Shown: positions 1 through 7,972, numbered from the stretch's first letter. The stretch: 59,121 nucleotides of DNA from Chitinophaga pinensis (GCA_945883545.1 CAMCXT010000016.1:1-59121); one strand, 5' to 3'. Notes: generated by a model not told the origin, from the letters alone. Translations and numbers: made by a program.

Positions 1-834
1 GCAGGTTCGAAAATCCACGTTCCTGTTGCGCACATCGAAGCAGGTTTGCGTTCATACAACAAGCAAATGCCGGAAGAAATCAATCGAATATTGTGCGATC
101 ACGTTTCAACTTTGCTCTTCTCCCCTACTTCGGCAGGATTTGTAAACCTGAAGAAGGAAGGTTTCAAAGAAAACAATCCTCCATTTAATTTCGATAATCC
201 AGGCATTTTCCATTGTGGTGATTTGATGTATGATAACAGTTTATTTTTCGCGGATCAAGCGGGAGAATTAACAGACATTGCTGATCGATTGGAATTAAAA
301 ACATCTAAGTACATTCTTGCAACGATCCATAGAAACAACAATACCGACGATCCAATTCGATTGAATGCATTGTTAGAAACACTCTCGGATCTGGCGAATG
401 AAAATGGTTTGAGAATTATTCTTCCATTGCATCCACGTACACGAAAAATGATGGATCAATTCCTTACGGATGAGGTAAAATCAAAAATCAACAAGCCGCA
501 TTTCATCATTATCGATCCAGCATCATTTCTCGAAATGATCGTTCTTGAGCAACAAGCGGAACTCGTTATTACAGATTCAGGTGGAGTTCAGAAAGAGGCA
601 TATTATTTCAAAAAACCATGTATTATCCTTCGACCTGAAACCGAATGGATTGAATTGGTTGAAAATGGCTGTGCTAAAATTTGTGATGCAGATCCTGAAA
701 AAATCAGAAATGCATTTAATGAATTGAGTAAAAAATCATTAGAATATCCACCAGTTTTTGGGGATGGAAAAGCAGCGGAATTTATCCTTGAAAAACTTTG
801 GGAACATCGATTGTATAAGGATATTCATTCATAA
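1..834 (+). CDS. wecB: UDP-N-acetylglucosamine 2-epimerase (non-hydrolysing), 5'-truncated by window edge
   Basis: The reading frame is open from base 1, so the N-terminal part (roughly 90 residues of a family usually near 370) lies outside the window. The first visible residues contain the family signature VAHIEAGLRS followed by MPEEINRIL, which line the active site of bacterial non-hydrolysing UDP-GlcNAc 2-epimerases. Further on, THRNNN (about residue 110), LPLHPRT and ITDSGGVQKEA are the nucleotide-sugar binding motifs of this GT-B-fold family. The enzyme interconverts UDP-GlcNAc and UDP-ManNAc in the cytoplasm for surface polysaccharide synthesis. It is followed after 9 bases by a polysaccharide deacetylase-like gene, which supports a role in an envelope polysaccharide cluster lying to the left. 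A TTG at 46 is only an internal codon, not the start. Confidence 0.9.
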   Translation, partial: AGSKIHVPVAHIEAGLRSYNKQMPEEINRILCDHVSTLLFSPTSAGFVNLKKEGFKENNPPFNFDNPGIFHCGDLMYDNSLFFADQAGELTDIADRLELKTSKYILATIHRNNNTDDPIRLNALLETLSDLANENGLRIILPLHPRTRKMMDQFLTDEVKSKINKPHFIIIDPASFLEMIVLEQQAELVITDSGGVQKEAYYFKKPCIILRPETEWIELVENGCAKICDADPEKIRNAFNELSKKSLEYPPVFGDGKAAEFILEKLWEHRLYKDIHS

Positions 835-843
835 TTTTCGCAA

Positions 844-2154
844 ATGGTACTGATTTTCACAACAAGAATAACCTCGCGAAATAAGTTTACATTTAAGCTT
901 ATTCTATCGGAAATTCTTGGCATTGAATATCAATTAACCAGCGATATAAAAGAATTTGATCAGTATTCAGGTCCAAAATTTAGCTATGGTCGTCAAGCCA
1001 TAGGAGAGGAATTGTTTTTCCAATCAACCGGTTTGCTATTTGAAACCGGAATTGTTGTTCAGGAGCTTCAAAGCTTAAATTGGAAAGGGCTGAACGTATT
1101 TTATCCAACCCATAAAAATTCTGCGCTTCCATTTGATCCATTTGCTGCGTCTTTTTTACTGGTAAGTCGATATGAAGAATATCTGCCACACATTAAAGAC
1201 AAACATGGTCGGTTTGCTGCGCATCAAAGTTTAGCTTATCAGCATAATTTCCTAGATACACCAGTCGTTAACCAATGGGCACTGGAGATTTTATCGATTC
1301 TTGAAAATCGGTTTGGTAAGATCCAACGAAAGGCTAGTCAATATGCATTTATTCCTACGATCGACATCGACAATGCTTGGGCATTTCAGCACAAAGGGTT
1401 TATCCGAGCTGGTGCTGGATTGATGGCAGACCTGTTTAATCTGAAGTTCAAACATTTTACTCAACGCTTATCGGTATTATTAAGATTGAAGCAAGATCCT
1501 TACGATACGTATGAGTATCAGCTAGAATTAATCGAAAAGAACAAACTAAATACGGTATTTTTTTTCCTGCTAGGGAATTTTGCTACTTTTGATCGAAACG
1601 TTCCCTACCAGAACAAACATATGCAGTCGCTGATAAAATTTGTAGCAGATATTGGAGAAATTGGCATTCATCCGTCATACGCTTCAAACAGTGCATTGCC
1701 GATTTTGCAAGAAGAAGTACATCGCCTTTCAGGCATACTTCACCAAGAGATTCATAACAGTAGACAACATTTTTTAAAACTAAATTTACCTCAAACCTAC
1801 CATCGATTAATCGAATGCGATATTACTGATGACTACACAATGGGTTATGCCGAATTACCTGGTTTCCGTGCCAGCATTGCGAGTCCTTTCTTTTTTTATG
1901 ATTTAGATCTGGAAGTTGAAACTTCATTGAAGATTCATCCTTTTGCCATCATGGACGGCACATTAAAGGATTATTTGAAGATCGAACCTGACCAAGCAGC
2001 TGAAATTATAGATCCATTAATTCAGAAAGTTAAAGCCGTTGATGGCACTTTTATATCGGTTTGGCACAATGAATCATTTGCTGAAAATGAGCGTTGGAAA
2101 GGTTGGAGGAGAGTTTATGAGGACCTAATACAAAAGGCACTTCCTTCTAACTAA
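844..2154 (+). CDS. polysaccharide deacetylase-family protein (Bacteroidota type with N-terminal DUF7033-like domain)
   Basis: The 436-residue product has no signal peptide. The N-terminal 170 residues resemble the Bacteroidota-specific domain found in front of NodB-like deacetylases. The catalytic-like half starts at FIPTIDIDNAW (about residue 175), where the paired aspartates match the TxDxD metal/base motif, and continues with TVFFFLLG and EIGIHPSYASN, which match the strand and His-containing metal motif of the NodB fold. It starts 9 bases after the epimerase and is followed 9 bases later by a FemAB-like gene, so the three are probably cotranscribed. Likely role: de-N-acetylation or other trimming of a surface glycan. 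The substrate cannot be told from sequence. Confidence 0.75.
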   Translation: MVLIFTTRITSRNKFTFKLILSEILGIEYQLTSDIKEFDQYSGPKFSYGRQAIGEELFFQSTGLLFETGIVVQELQSLNWKGLNVFYPTHKNSALPFDPFAASFLLVSRYEEYLPHIKDKHGRFAAHQSLAYQHNFLDTPVVNQWALEILSILENRFGKIQRKASQYAFIPTIDIDNAWAFQHKGFIRAGAGLMADLFNLKFKHFTQRLSVLLRLKQDPYDTYEYQLELIEKNKLNTVFFFLLGNFATFDRNVPYQNKHMQSLIKFVADIGEIGIHPSYASNSALPILQEEVHRLSGILHQEIHNSRQHFLKLNLPQTYHRLIECDITDDYTMGYAELPGFRASIASPFFFYDLDLEVETSLKIHPFAIMDGTLKDYLKIEPDQAAEIIDPLIQKVKAVDGTFISVWHNESFAENERWKGWRRVYEDLIQKALPSN

Positions 2155-2163
2155 ATTTCATCA

Positions 2164-3096
2164 ATGAGTTCCAAAATAAAACTTCAATTTATTAAATGTG
2201 ATCAAATTAACCGAATCAAATGGGATGAGGTTTTATTGCAAATGCCCAACAGCTTGCCCTATGCAGCTTCTTGGTATCTAGATGCAGTTACAGGTGATCA
2301 ATGGGATGCTTTGATTTCTCCAGATTACAATTATTTAATGCCTCTGCCTTCTAAAAAAAAATTGGGCAATCGGTATTTACCTACACCATTGTTCGTTCAA
2401 CAATTAGGGATTTTTTCGAACAACGATTGCGATGAAAATACTTGCAACCAATTCATCAACCAAATAAAAGCGAATTACAAACTGATTGAATTTAATTTTA
2501 ATCACTTCAATAAAATTCAAGAAAGTTCGAATTATAGTTTGAGAGAACGCTGCAATATGATTCTTCATTTGCCTAGTGATAGACTACTCGCTGCCAAACA
2601 ATTTTCAGACAACATTAAAAGAAATATTCAAAAATCAGTTGGAAATGAACTGAAATTTGGCGCCACTTCCATCAGATCAATTATAAATCTCTTTCAGGAA
2701 AACAAAGAAGCAACCATTGAAAATTGGAAAGTCGAAAACTACAATATCCTAGAACGTTTATACCATATGAGTGCGCTTCGCGGATATGGAAAAGCTTTCG
2801 GAATGTACAATACGAATGGGAGACTTTTGTGCGGAGCATTTTTTATGGAATGGAAAAACCGTTCGATATTTTTGTTTTCGGGAAACTCGGAAGAAGGAAA
2901 ACAAACAGGTGCAATGGCGGCTTTGATTGATGGATATATTCGGGAATGTCGACCTGAAATCGAAATACTTGATTTCGAAGGATCTGATAATCAAGGCTTG
3001 AAAAGGTTTTATCAAAGTTTTGGCGCTATTGAAGCGAACTATGTACATTTGAAGCTTAATCGCCTACCGTTTTTTCTGCGCTGGCTCAAGAAATAA
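2164..3096 (+). CDS. FemAB/GNAT-like acyltransferase (BioF2-like domain)
   Basis: The 310-residue cytoplasmic protein has the layout of the FemAB-like GNAT superfamily seen in many polysaccharide clusters: an N-terminal half with SLPYAASWYLDAVTG and LPLPSKKKLG-type segments, and a C-terminal acetyltransferase half with GMYNTNGRLLCGAFF, FSGNSEEGKQTGAMAALID and LDFEGSDNQGLKRFYQSFGA. The last segment is typical of the acyl-CoA or aminoacyl-tRNA binding core of this superfamily. It probably adds an acyl or aminoacyl group to a sugar or peptide intermediate made by the upstream genes. The gene lies 9 bases after the deacetylase and 3 bases before upp. The acceptor and donor are unknown. Confidence 0.65.
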   Translation: MSSKIKLQFIKCDQINRIKWDEVLLQMPNSLPYAASWYLDAVTGDQWDALISPDYNYLMPLPSKKKLGNRYLPTPLFVQQLGIFSNNDCDENTCNQFINQIKANYKLIEFNFNHFNKIQESSNYSLRERCNMILHLPSDRLLAAKQFSDNIKRNIQKSVGNELKFGATSIRSIINLFQENKEATIENWKVENYNILERLYHMSALRGYGKAFGMYNTNGRLLCGAFFMEWKNRSIFLFSGNSEEGKQTGAMAALIDGYIRECRPEIEILDFEGSDNQGLKRFYQSFGAIEANYVHLKLNRLPFFLRWLKK

Positions 3097-3099
3097 TTC

Positions 3100-3747
3100 A
3101 TGGTACATATTCTTCACAATACGAACTCTATTGCGAACGTATTCCTTGCTGAGCTGCGTGATCAGGAGATTCAAAAAGACTCTTTACGCTTCAGAAGAAA
3201 CCTCGAAAGGTTGGGAGAAATTATGGCTTATGAAATCAGCAAGACGCTCGATTATAAGCCAGTTGAAGTTACCACTCCACTTGGCGTTGCCGAAACTCAC
3301 CTGCTTTCAGAACAACCTGTTGTAGCCACAATTTTACGTGCCGGCTTGCCCGTTCATCAAGGCATTCTAAATGTATTCGACAGAGCAGAAAATGCATTCA
3401 TTTCTGCTTATCGAAAACACCACAAAGACGGTACATTCGAAATCAAAGTTGAGTATTTGAGCAGTCCGAATTTAGAAGATAAAGTATTGATTCTTTGTGA
3501 TCCGATGCTTGCCACCGGACAATCGATGTACCTTACATACAAAGCGATTTTAGCAATGGGGAAACCTAAGCACGTGCACATTGTTAGCTTAATTTCTTCG
3601 ATGGAAGGTCTAGAATATGTAAAGAGCCGTTTCCCTGAAAATGTTACCATTTGGCTTGGAGCTGTTGATGATGAATTAACAGTAAAATCCTATATCGTTC
3701 CTGGTTTGGGCGATGCAGGTGACCTTGCTTACGGCGTCAAGATTTAA
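3100..3747 (+). CDS. upp: uracil phosphoribosyltransferase
   Basis: At 215 residues this has the usual length of bacterial UPRT (about 208). It converts uracil and PRPP to UMP in pyrimidine salvage. Visible signatures are the PRPP loop LILCDPMLATGQSM (about residues 129-142), ILRAGLPVHQG earlier in the protein, and the uracil-binding C-terminus YIVPGLGDAGDLAYG. It starts 3 bases after the FemAB-like gene, so it sits at the downstream end of the polysaccharide run, although its function is unrelated. pyrE, the de novo pathway counterpart, is also in this window at 30851-31507. Confidence 0.97.
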   Translation: MVHILHNTNSIANVFLAELRDQEIQKDSLRFRRNLERLGEIMAYEISKTLDYKPVEVTTPLGVAETHLLSEQPVVATILRAGLPVHQGILNVFDRAENAFISAYRKHHKDGTFEIKVEYLSSPNLEDKVLILCDPMLATGQSMYLTYKAILAMGKPKHVHIVSLISSMEGLEYVKSRFPENVTIWLGAVDDELTVKSYIVPGLGDAGDLAYGVKI

Positions 3748-3751
3748 GACT

Positions 3752-4201
3752 GTGATTTTCAAAATCATCCCAATTTTCCTGCTCTGCATGGTGAAATTTG
3801 TGGTTGGTGTTCCTGCATTGTACGCCGCTACCAAATGGGGATTCTTGCCGATGTTTATTGTATCATCAGCAGCTGGAATTTGCGGAGTTGTTGCATTTCT
3901 GTTTTTTGAGCAGTGGATTTTCAAGGCTTGGGATTGGTTTAGAATGAAGTATTTTCCACCGAAAGGCCTTCCGCAAAAGAAGAAGCTCTTTACCAAGAAA
4001 AATAGAATATTGGTGAAGATTCTCAGTTCATATGGACTACCGGGAATCGCATTCATCACACCAACAATTATTTCGATACCAGTTGGAAGCATCCTCGCTG
4101 GTAGATTGTATACCAACAATAAAAAAGTGTTTGTGTATTTATCAGTGTCGGTAATTCTTTGGTCGGCATTGCTTTCAGGACTTTTAACACTTGGCAACTA
4201 A
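3752..4201 (+). CDS. small multi-spanning membrane protein of unknown function
   Basis: The product is strongly hydrophobic with three to four predicted membrane helices (FKIIPIFLLCMVKFVVGVPAL, the segment LPMFIVSSAAGICGVVAFLFF, GLPGIAFITPTIISIPVGSI, and VFVYLSVSVILWSALLSGLL), separated by a basic loop LPQKKKLFTKKNR. The layout loosely recalls the small multidrug-export/SNARE-associated families, but I cannot assign it. The frame is open back to an ATG at 3713, which would overlap upp by 35 bases; I prefer the GTG at 3752, five bases after the upp stop, because it begins directly with the first hydrophobic segment. The stop overlaps the next start by one base (TAATG), indicating translational coupling. 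Confidence 0.7.
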   Translation: MIFKIIPIFLLCMVKFVVGVPALYAATKWGFLPMFIVSSAAGICGVVAFLFFEQWIFKAWDWFRMKYFPPKGLPQKKKLFTKKNRILVKILSSYGLPGIAFITPTIISIPVGSILAGRLYTNNKKVFVYLSVSVILWSALLSGLLTLGN

Positions 4202-4893
4202 TGAAAAATAAGCACCCTTTTAAGCATATTTTCTTTGATCTCGATCGAACCTTGTGGGATTATGACCAGAATGTAAGAGATGCGCTAAACGATCTCTATA
4301 TCCAGTTTTTGGAAGATAAAGTGGTTGGAGATGCCGATACGTTTATTCGTGTTTTTCTTTTCGAAAACGGTCGTTTGTGGGAAAAGTTCACAGCCAATAA
4401 AATCGACAAGAAATACCTGAGAGACAATCGTTTTTTGCTCACTTTGAAAAGAATGGGGCTAACAGATAAGCAACTTGGGCTTGAACTTGAAGAGGCTTAC
4501 ATGGCGACCACTCCAGCCAAGCAGAAGTTGATTCCCGGAGTGCACGAATCGCTTAAATATTTGCAGGAAAAATACGACCTGCACATTATTACAAATGGCT
4601 TTGAGGATGCTCAGCAATTTAAATTGTCTAATTCGGGCATTCGTGATTATTTCAGTCATGTTGTAACCAGCGACTCTGCCGGAGCCACAAAACCCAATCG
4701 TGAGATTTTTCTTTATTCAGAGCGCGTTACAGGAGCTAGGCCAGAAGAATGTTTAATGATCGGTGATGATGAAAGAGCGGATGTTCTAGGTGCCCAAAAA
4801 GCGGGATGGAAGGCGATCCATTTTGATCCACATTCCGGAGAAAATACAGATGAAAAAGTTTCGGAGTTATTAGAACTCACAAAGAAACTCTAA
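4201..4893 (+). CDS. HAD-superfamily hydrolase, YjjG-type nucleotidase family
   Basis: The 230-residue product has all four HAD motifs: HIFFDLDRTLWDYD (nucleophile and acid aspartates), HIITNGF (motif II), a lysine in GATKPNREIF (motif III) and CLMIGDDERADVLGAQKAGW (motif IV). The helical cap between motifs I and II and the TNGFEDAQQFKL stretch fit the YjjG-type non-canonical nucleoside 5'-monophosphatases. Expected activity is dephosphorylation of pyrimidine or damaged nucleotides, fitting its place downstream of upp; the substrate is inferred. The frame is open to 4159, but the ATG at 4201 overlapping the previous stop is the natural start. A strong terminator follows at 4917-4958. Confidence 0.85.
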   Translation: MKNKHPFKHIFFDLDRTLWDYDQNVRDALNDLYIQFLEDKVVGDADTFIRVFLFENGRLWEKFTANKIDKKYLRDNRFLLTLKRMGLTDKQLGLELEEAYMATTPAKQKLIPGVHESLKYLQEKYDLHIITNGFEDAQQFKLSNSGIRDYFSHVVTSDSAGATKPNREIFLYSERVTGARPEECLMIGDDERADVLGAQKAGWKAIHFDPHSGENTDEKVSELLELTKKL

Positions 4894-4916
4894 TTTCTTT
4901 TGGACCAAGTAAACAT

Positions 4917-4958
4917 AAAAAAGCCCGACTCTTTTTGAGAATCGGGCTTTCATTTTTT
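4917..4958. terminator. bidirectional intrinsic terminator
   Basis: AAGCCCGA (4921-4928) pairs with TCGGGCTT (4942-4949), extended inward by CTC/GAG. It is flanked by an A-run on the left and a T-run on the right, so it can stop transcription from both converging genes (HAD hydrolase and the Cys-rich exported protein). Confidence 0.85.
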
Positions 4959-4967
4959 CAGTGAAGA

Positions 4968-5297
4968 TTATTTCTTGTCGCCTGAGCAGCTTTTTGCAGC
5001 TCCACCTTTGCTGCAGCATGATTTTGCAGCTGGAGTAGCTCCACCGTTTCCAGTTTCAGATGTTTTCTCACCTTTAGCTTCTGTAGTTGTAGCTGATCCG
5101 CAAGATTTTGCAGCCTCAGATGAGCAACAACCTTTCTTGTCTTTGTTTTTCTTCTTGTCTTTGTCCTTGTCTTTATCTTTGTCTTTGTCTTTATCAACTG
5201 AAACAGTTTCTACGTTCGTGTTGAATGAAGATGCAGCAATTGCAACAGTTCCAAAAGAGAAAGTTGCGAGGCATAGGATTGCAAATATTTTTTTCAT
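4968..5297 (-). CDS. small exported Lys/Asp-repeat, Cys-rich protein
   Basis: Unknown function. From the ATG at 5297 the 109-residue product starts with a clear signal peptide (MKKIFAILCLATFSFGTVAIA), then a linker with six Asp-Lys pairs and more lysines, and then a Cys-rich tail with two related motifs, CCSSEAAKSC and CCSKGGAAKSC. The repeated adjacent cysteines suggest metal binding or disulfides outside the cytoplasm, but no family is recognised. An upstream in-frame start at 5321 would add MSSKTKSK before the signal and is less likely. It has its own TAnnTTTG box at 5335-5342 and lies 48 bases downstream of psd. The Asp-Lys stretch is coded by a hexanucleotide repeat that could vary in length. 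Confidence 0.7.
   Translation of the reverse strand: MKKIFAILCLATFSFGTVAIAASSFNTNVETVSVDKDKDKDKDKDKDKKKNKDKKGCCSSEAAKSCGSATTTEAKGEKTSETGNGGATPAAKSCCSKGGAAKSCSGDKK
5155..5195 (-). repeat. hexanucleotide tandem repeat coding Asp-Lys pairs
   Basis: On the minus strand, about six copies of GA(T/C)AA(A/G) lie in tandem with only third-position differences. Each copy codes Asp-Lys, so gain or loss of a unit keeps the reading frame and changes only the linker length of the exported protein. Confidence 0.8.
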
Positions 5298-5334
5298 TTT
5301 GCTTTTGGTTTTAGAACTCAATACGGTAAAAATA

Positions 5335-5342
5335 CAAACTTA
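5335..5342 (-). promoter_or_regulatory. -7 promoter box TAAGTTTG
   Basis: This matches the Bacteroidota consensus TAnnTTTG exactly. It lies 37 bases upstream of the ATG at 5297 on the minus strand, in the short gap after psd, so the Cys-rich protein can be expressed independently. Confidence 0.5.
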
Positions 5343-5345
5343 TTG

Positions 5346-5999
5346 TTAAAAATGAGCAATCTCTGTAATTCCTCCTTTAACAATATCTCCAAGTTTCACA
5401 TTTACTTTAATATCTGTAGGTAGAATGATGTCTACACGTGATCCGAATTTGATAAAACCAAACTCGCCACCTTGTTTGGCCTCCTCTCCTACTTTGCAAT
5501 AAGTTATGATTCTTCGCGCAACATAACCAGCAATTTGACGAAGCATAACACTGCGGCTGCCATTTTCAACAACTACTGTACTGCGTTCGTTTTGTGTAGA
5601 AGATTTCGGGTGACTTGCTACCAAATACAGCCCTTCATGGTATTTCACATAAACTACTTTTCCAGAGATCGAATAGCGATTGATGTGGACATTCAGCGGC
5701 GACATGAAAACCGAAATCAGCAATCGCTTCCCTTTGTAATATTCGGGTTCATCGATTTCTTCGATGGCTACAATTTTACCATCGGCAGGACAAAGTACAT
5801 GACCATCACCAAGATTTTGTTTCCTAGATGGATTTCTAAAGAATTGAAGTACCAGTAAGAAGATTACCAAGGTTGCAAAGAGTACAAAACCTCTTAAAGC
5901 AAGTGCATCGCCCATGAATTGAGCAAGCACTCCATTGATAATCAATATAATAACAGATAGCCCAATGAGCATTCTATGCCCTTCGCGGTGAATCGTCAT
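5346..5999 (-). CDS. psd: phosphatidylserine decarboxylase (short, PSD-A type)
   Basis: The 217-residue product has the length of the compact decarboxylase family. Two N-terminal membrane helices (about residues 10-50) are followed by LCPADGKIVAIEE, SVFMSPLNVHINRYS with the conserved His-Ile-Asn, and GEFGFIKFGSRVDIILP near the C-terminus. In this type the Gly-Ser bond of FGSR is cleaved autocatalytically, giving alpha and beta chains and the pyruvoyl group from the serine. It makes phosphatidylethanolamine at the inner membrane. No phosphatidylserine synthase gene is in the window. The start lies 51 bases after the ferredoxin stop, beyond a hairpin. Confidence 0.93.
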   Translation of the reverse strand: MTIHREGHRMLIGLSVIILIINGVLAQFMGDALALRGFVLFATLVIFLLVLQFFRNPSRKQNLGDGHVLCPADGKIVAIEEIDEPEYYKGKRLLISVFMSPLNVHINRYSISGKVVYVKYHEGLYLVASHPKSSTQNERSTVVVENGSRSVMLRQIAGYVARRIITYCKVGEEAKQGGEFGFIKFGSRVDIILPTDIKVNVKLGDIVKGGITEIAHF

Positions 6000-6021
6000 G
6001 AATGTAAAGCGTTAGATGTAA

Positions 6022-6046
6022 AGAAAACCAGCAGTTGAGCTGGCTT
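6022..6046 (-). terminator. intrinsic terminator after the ferredoxin gene
   Basis: On the minus strand AGCCAGC (6045-6039) pairs with GCTGGTT (6033-6027) around a five-base loop, with one G-T pair, followed by TTTTCTTT. It lies just after the ferredoxin stop, so psd may need its own promoter or read-through. Confidence 0.5.
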
Positions 6047-6050
6047 CACA

Positions 6051-6395
6051 TTATAGGTGCATGTAGTTTTTCTTCGCAAGAAGCTGCTCTTGCGTTTCGC
6101 GGAAGTCTGGATCGTCGACACAACAATCTACAGGACATACTGCTGCGCATTGCGGCTCATCGTGAAAACCAACACACTCGGTACATTTATCGGTAACAAT
6201 GTAGTACACATCCATTGCTTTAGGCGTGTTGGCATTGTCTGCCTGGTAGCTGCCACTTGCGGCATTTACCTCGCCTTTAAGAGATGTTCCGTCGGCAAAT
6301 CGCCATTCGGTGCCACCTTCATAAATAGCATTATTCGGACACTCGGGCTCGCAAGCTCCGCAGTTGATGCACTCATCAGTAATCATGATTGCCAT
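6051..6395 (-). CDS. 4Fe-4S dicluster ferredoxin
   Basis: The 114-residue cytoplasmic protein carries two 4Fe-4S cluster motifs: [12 protein letters not shown] (residues 9-20) and [18 protein letters not shown] (about 72-89), with an eight-residue spacer between the second and third cysteines of the latter, as in the Alvin (Chromatiaceae/Bacteroidota) type of ferredoxin. The insertion between the clusters ([13 protein letters not shown]) is also seen in Bacteroidota members. It transfers single electrons at low potential. It is divergent from an acyl-CoA reductase gene, with interleaved promoters, which suggests coordinated expression. Confidence 0.95.
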   Translation of the reverse strand: MAIMITDECINCGACEPECPNNAIYEGGTEWRFADGTSLKGEVNAASGSYQADNANTPKAMDVYYIVTDKCTECVGFHDEPQCAAVCPVDCCVDDPDFRETQEQLLAKKNYMHL

Positions 6396-6417
6396 AACAC
6401 ATCAATTTTTTTAGGGT

Positions 6418-6425
6418 TATTTTCG
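6418..6425 (+). promoter_or_regulatory. near-consensus -7 box TATTTTCG
   Basis: One mismatch to TAnnTTTG, 32 bases upstream of the acyl-CoA reductase ATG at 6458. It lies within 20 bases of the ferredoxin -7 box on the other strand. Confidence 0.35.
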
Positions 6426-6430
6426 CGATG

Positions 6431-6438
6431 CAAAACTA
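6431..6438 (-). promoter_or_regulatory. -7 promoter box TAGTTTTG
   Basis: Exact TAnnTTTG match on the minus strand, about 35 bases before the ferredoxin ATG (6395). The two divergent promoters would compete or be coregulated because their boxes are interleaved. Confidence 0.5.
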
Positions 6439-6457
6439 AGTGATATTTGCATTCTAT

Positions 6458-7498
6458 ATGAATCCGGAACAACGAATCAAGGCTTTTGTTGAATTAGGCC
6501 ACGAAATCAGGGAGATAGCTCAATCTGAAACCAATAATTTGAACATCCGACAGCAGCAACTTCAGGAGCTGGCAGCCAATCTTTACCTCAATAACGCATG
6601 GTTTACACCAACCAACACCTTGCAAGCGCTCGATGGCATAGCAAGGTTACTTGATGAAGATTCGCTCCGCGGATGGTTGGAGCAGTATCCTCTTCAGGAT
6701 GATCGTGACAAAACTGTTGGTGTCGTGATGGCGGGCAATCTTCCAGCCGTGGGATTTCATGATTTCATGTGTGTTATTTTATCAGGATGCCGCATTACAG
6801 CGAAATTATCGTCCGACGATCGACTCCTTATTCCGGCGATAGCCGCCATGCTTGTTGCCATTGAACCGAAATTCGCCGATAGAATTCACTTTACCGATGG
6901 AAAAATGCCGCCCTTTGAAGCCATTATCGCCACGGGAAGCAACAATTCGGCAAGGTATTTTGAATATTACTTTGGAAAATATCCGCACATCATCAGAAAA
7001 AGCCGCACATCGATCGCGATTTTGGATGGAAAGGAAACCGAAGCCGACCTAAAAGGGCTTGCAGATGATGTGTTTATGTATTTCGGAATGGGCTGCCGAA
7101 GCGTAACTAAATTTATGGTTCCACTCGACTATGATCCAGTGCCATTTCTAAATGCAACAGCGCACTGGGATAATTTAATTCATCACAGCAAATATTTGAA
7201 CAATTACGAATATAGTCGCGCGGCATTTTTGGTGAATAGCATTCCACATTTTGATACTGGATATTTATTGATGCGCCTAGAAAATGCGCTTCACTCGCCT
7301 ATTGGTGTATTGAATTTCGAACGGTATACAAACCGTGAAAGTTTGATGCAAAGTGTAAATGAACAATTAGAAAACCTGCAATGCATTGTTGCCCGCGAGG
7401 GAATTTATGAAGGAAGTGTCTTACCCGGATATGCGCAAAAGCCTGGTCCGATGGACTATGCCGACAATGTTGACACGATGAAATTTCTTCAATTTTGA
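6458..7498 (+). CDS. acyl-CoA reductase, LuxC-like family
   Basis: The 346-residue product belongs to the LuxC/acyl-CoA reductase branch of the aldehyde dehydrogenase superfamily. It shows VVMAGNLPAVGFHDFMCVILSG in the nucleotide-binding half, IIATGSNNSARYFEYYFGKYP, and FGMGCRSVTK, whose cysteine (residue 213) matches the thioester-forming nucleophile. The family reduces acyl-CoA or acyl-protein to aldehyde with NADPH. A GTG at 6440 is in frame, but the ATG at 6458 is a better start. There are no luciferase genes nearby, so bioluminescence is not implied. The divergent ferredoxin partner is a recurrent neighbour in Bacteroidota; whether it supplies electrons here is unknown. Confidence 0.85.
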   Translation: MNPEQRIKAFVELGHEIREIAQSETNNLNIRQQQLQELAANLYLNNAWFTPTNTLQALDGIARLLDEDSLRGWLEQYPLQDDRDKTVGVVMAGNLPAVGFHDFMCVILSGCRITAKLSSDDRLLIPAIAAMLVAIEPKFADRIHFTDGKMPPFEAIIATGSNNSARYFEYYFGKYPHIIRKSRTSIAILDGKETEADLKGLADDVFMYFGMGCRSVTKFMVPLDYDPVPFLNATAHWDNLIHHSKYLNNYEYSRAAFLVNSIPHFDTGYLLMRLENALHSPIGVLNFERYTNRESLMQSVNEQLENLQCIVAREGIYEGSVLPGYAQKPGPMDYADNVDTMKFLQF

Positions 7499-7528
7499 TT
7501 TTTACTCATTAATTTAATATCCAATAAA

Positions 7529-7972
7529 ATGAAAGATTACATGAATTTTTTCTTGGATGAGGAGCAGGTTATTTCCGCATCAGACCAGCTAGACGTAGGG
7601 ATTGAATTTGCTTACATGCTTCAAAAAGAAGATTTAGATTATTTGCTAGAAGTATGGGATCAGTATAGCGAAGAATGGAAGTCTGGAATTTGCTTTTTTG
7701 CTGGTTGTGCGCCATTAGAAGACAGTCTGAATTTCTTAATCCACGGACTTAACGACCCAAATGAAGAAATAAAATTTCAAGCATTGTGTTCCATTTTACA
7801 AAGCGCTGAAGAAGAATTAGAAGACTTTGGAAATTTGCCCTCCATTTTAAATCCGTTGCTAATCAAACGATTGATTTCTGAGGTTATGCATTCGAGTCAA
7901 CAGCATTTGTTGGAGGAAGATTTTCCTGAGGTTTTACCAGAATTAAGAAAAAAATCACAGAATATAAATTAA
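7529..7972 (+). CDS. hypothetical acidic cytoplasmic protein
   Basis: Not recognised. The 147-residue product is rich in Glu/Asp and Leu, has no signal peptide or membrane segment, and reads as a string of amphipathic helices (for example DLDYLLEVWDQYSEEWK and NEEIKFQALCSILQSAEEEL), reminiscent of HEAT-like helical pairs. Its stop overlaps the start of the next gene by one base (TAATG), so it is translationally coupled to a glycosyltransferase and may act with it, for example as a partner or chaperone. That link is inferred from position only. Confidence 0.7.
   Translation: MKDYMNFFLDEEQVISASDQLDVGIEFAYMLQKEDLDYLLEVWDQYSEEWKSGICFFAGCAPLEDSLNFLIHGLNDPNEEIKFQALCSILQSAEEELEDFGNLPSILNPLLIKRLISEVMHSSQQHLLEEDFPEVLPELRKKSQNIN

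Noticed and set aside
2353-2361. Another run of nine A residues, in the FemAB-like gene
   Set aside because: It lies in the middle of a domain coding Lys-Lys-Lys, there is no known slippage in this family, and a truncated product would be non-functional. It is treated as ordinary Lys codons.
3408-4197. Leftward open frames of 80 and 173 residues opposite upp and the membrane protein
   Set aside because: They are antisense to upp and to a hydrophobic protein with translational coupling on the plus strand; no signals or motifs support them.
4975-5349. Rightward open frame opposite the Cys-rich exported gene
   Set aside because: It gives a Leu/Ser-rich protein created by the antisense of the Asp-Lys repeat; the leftward frame has a signal peptide, promoter box and Cys motifs.
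6458-7498. LuxC-like gene as a sign of bioluminescence
   Set aside because: No luxA, luxB, luxD or luxE candidates are in the window, and LuxC-like reductases are common in non-luminous Bacteroidota.
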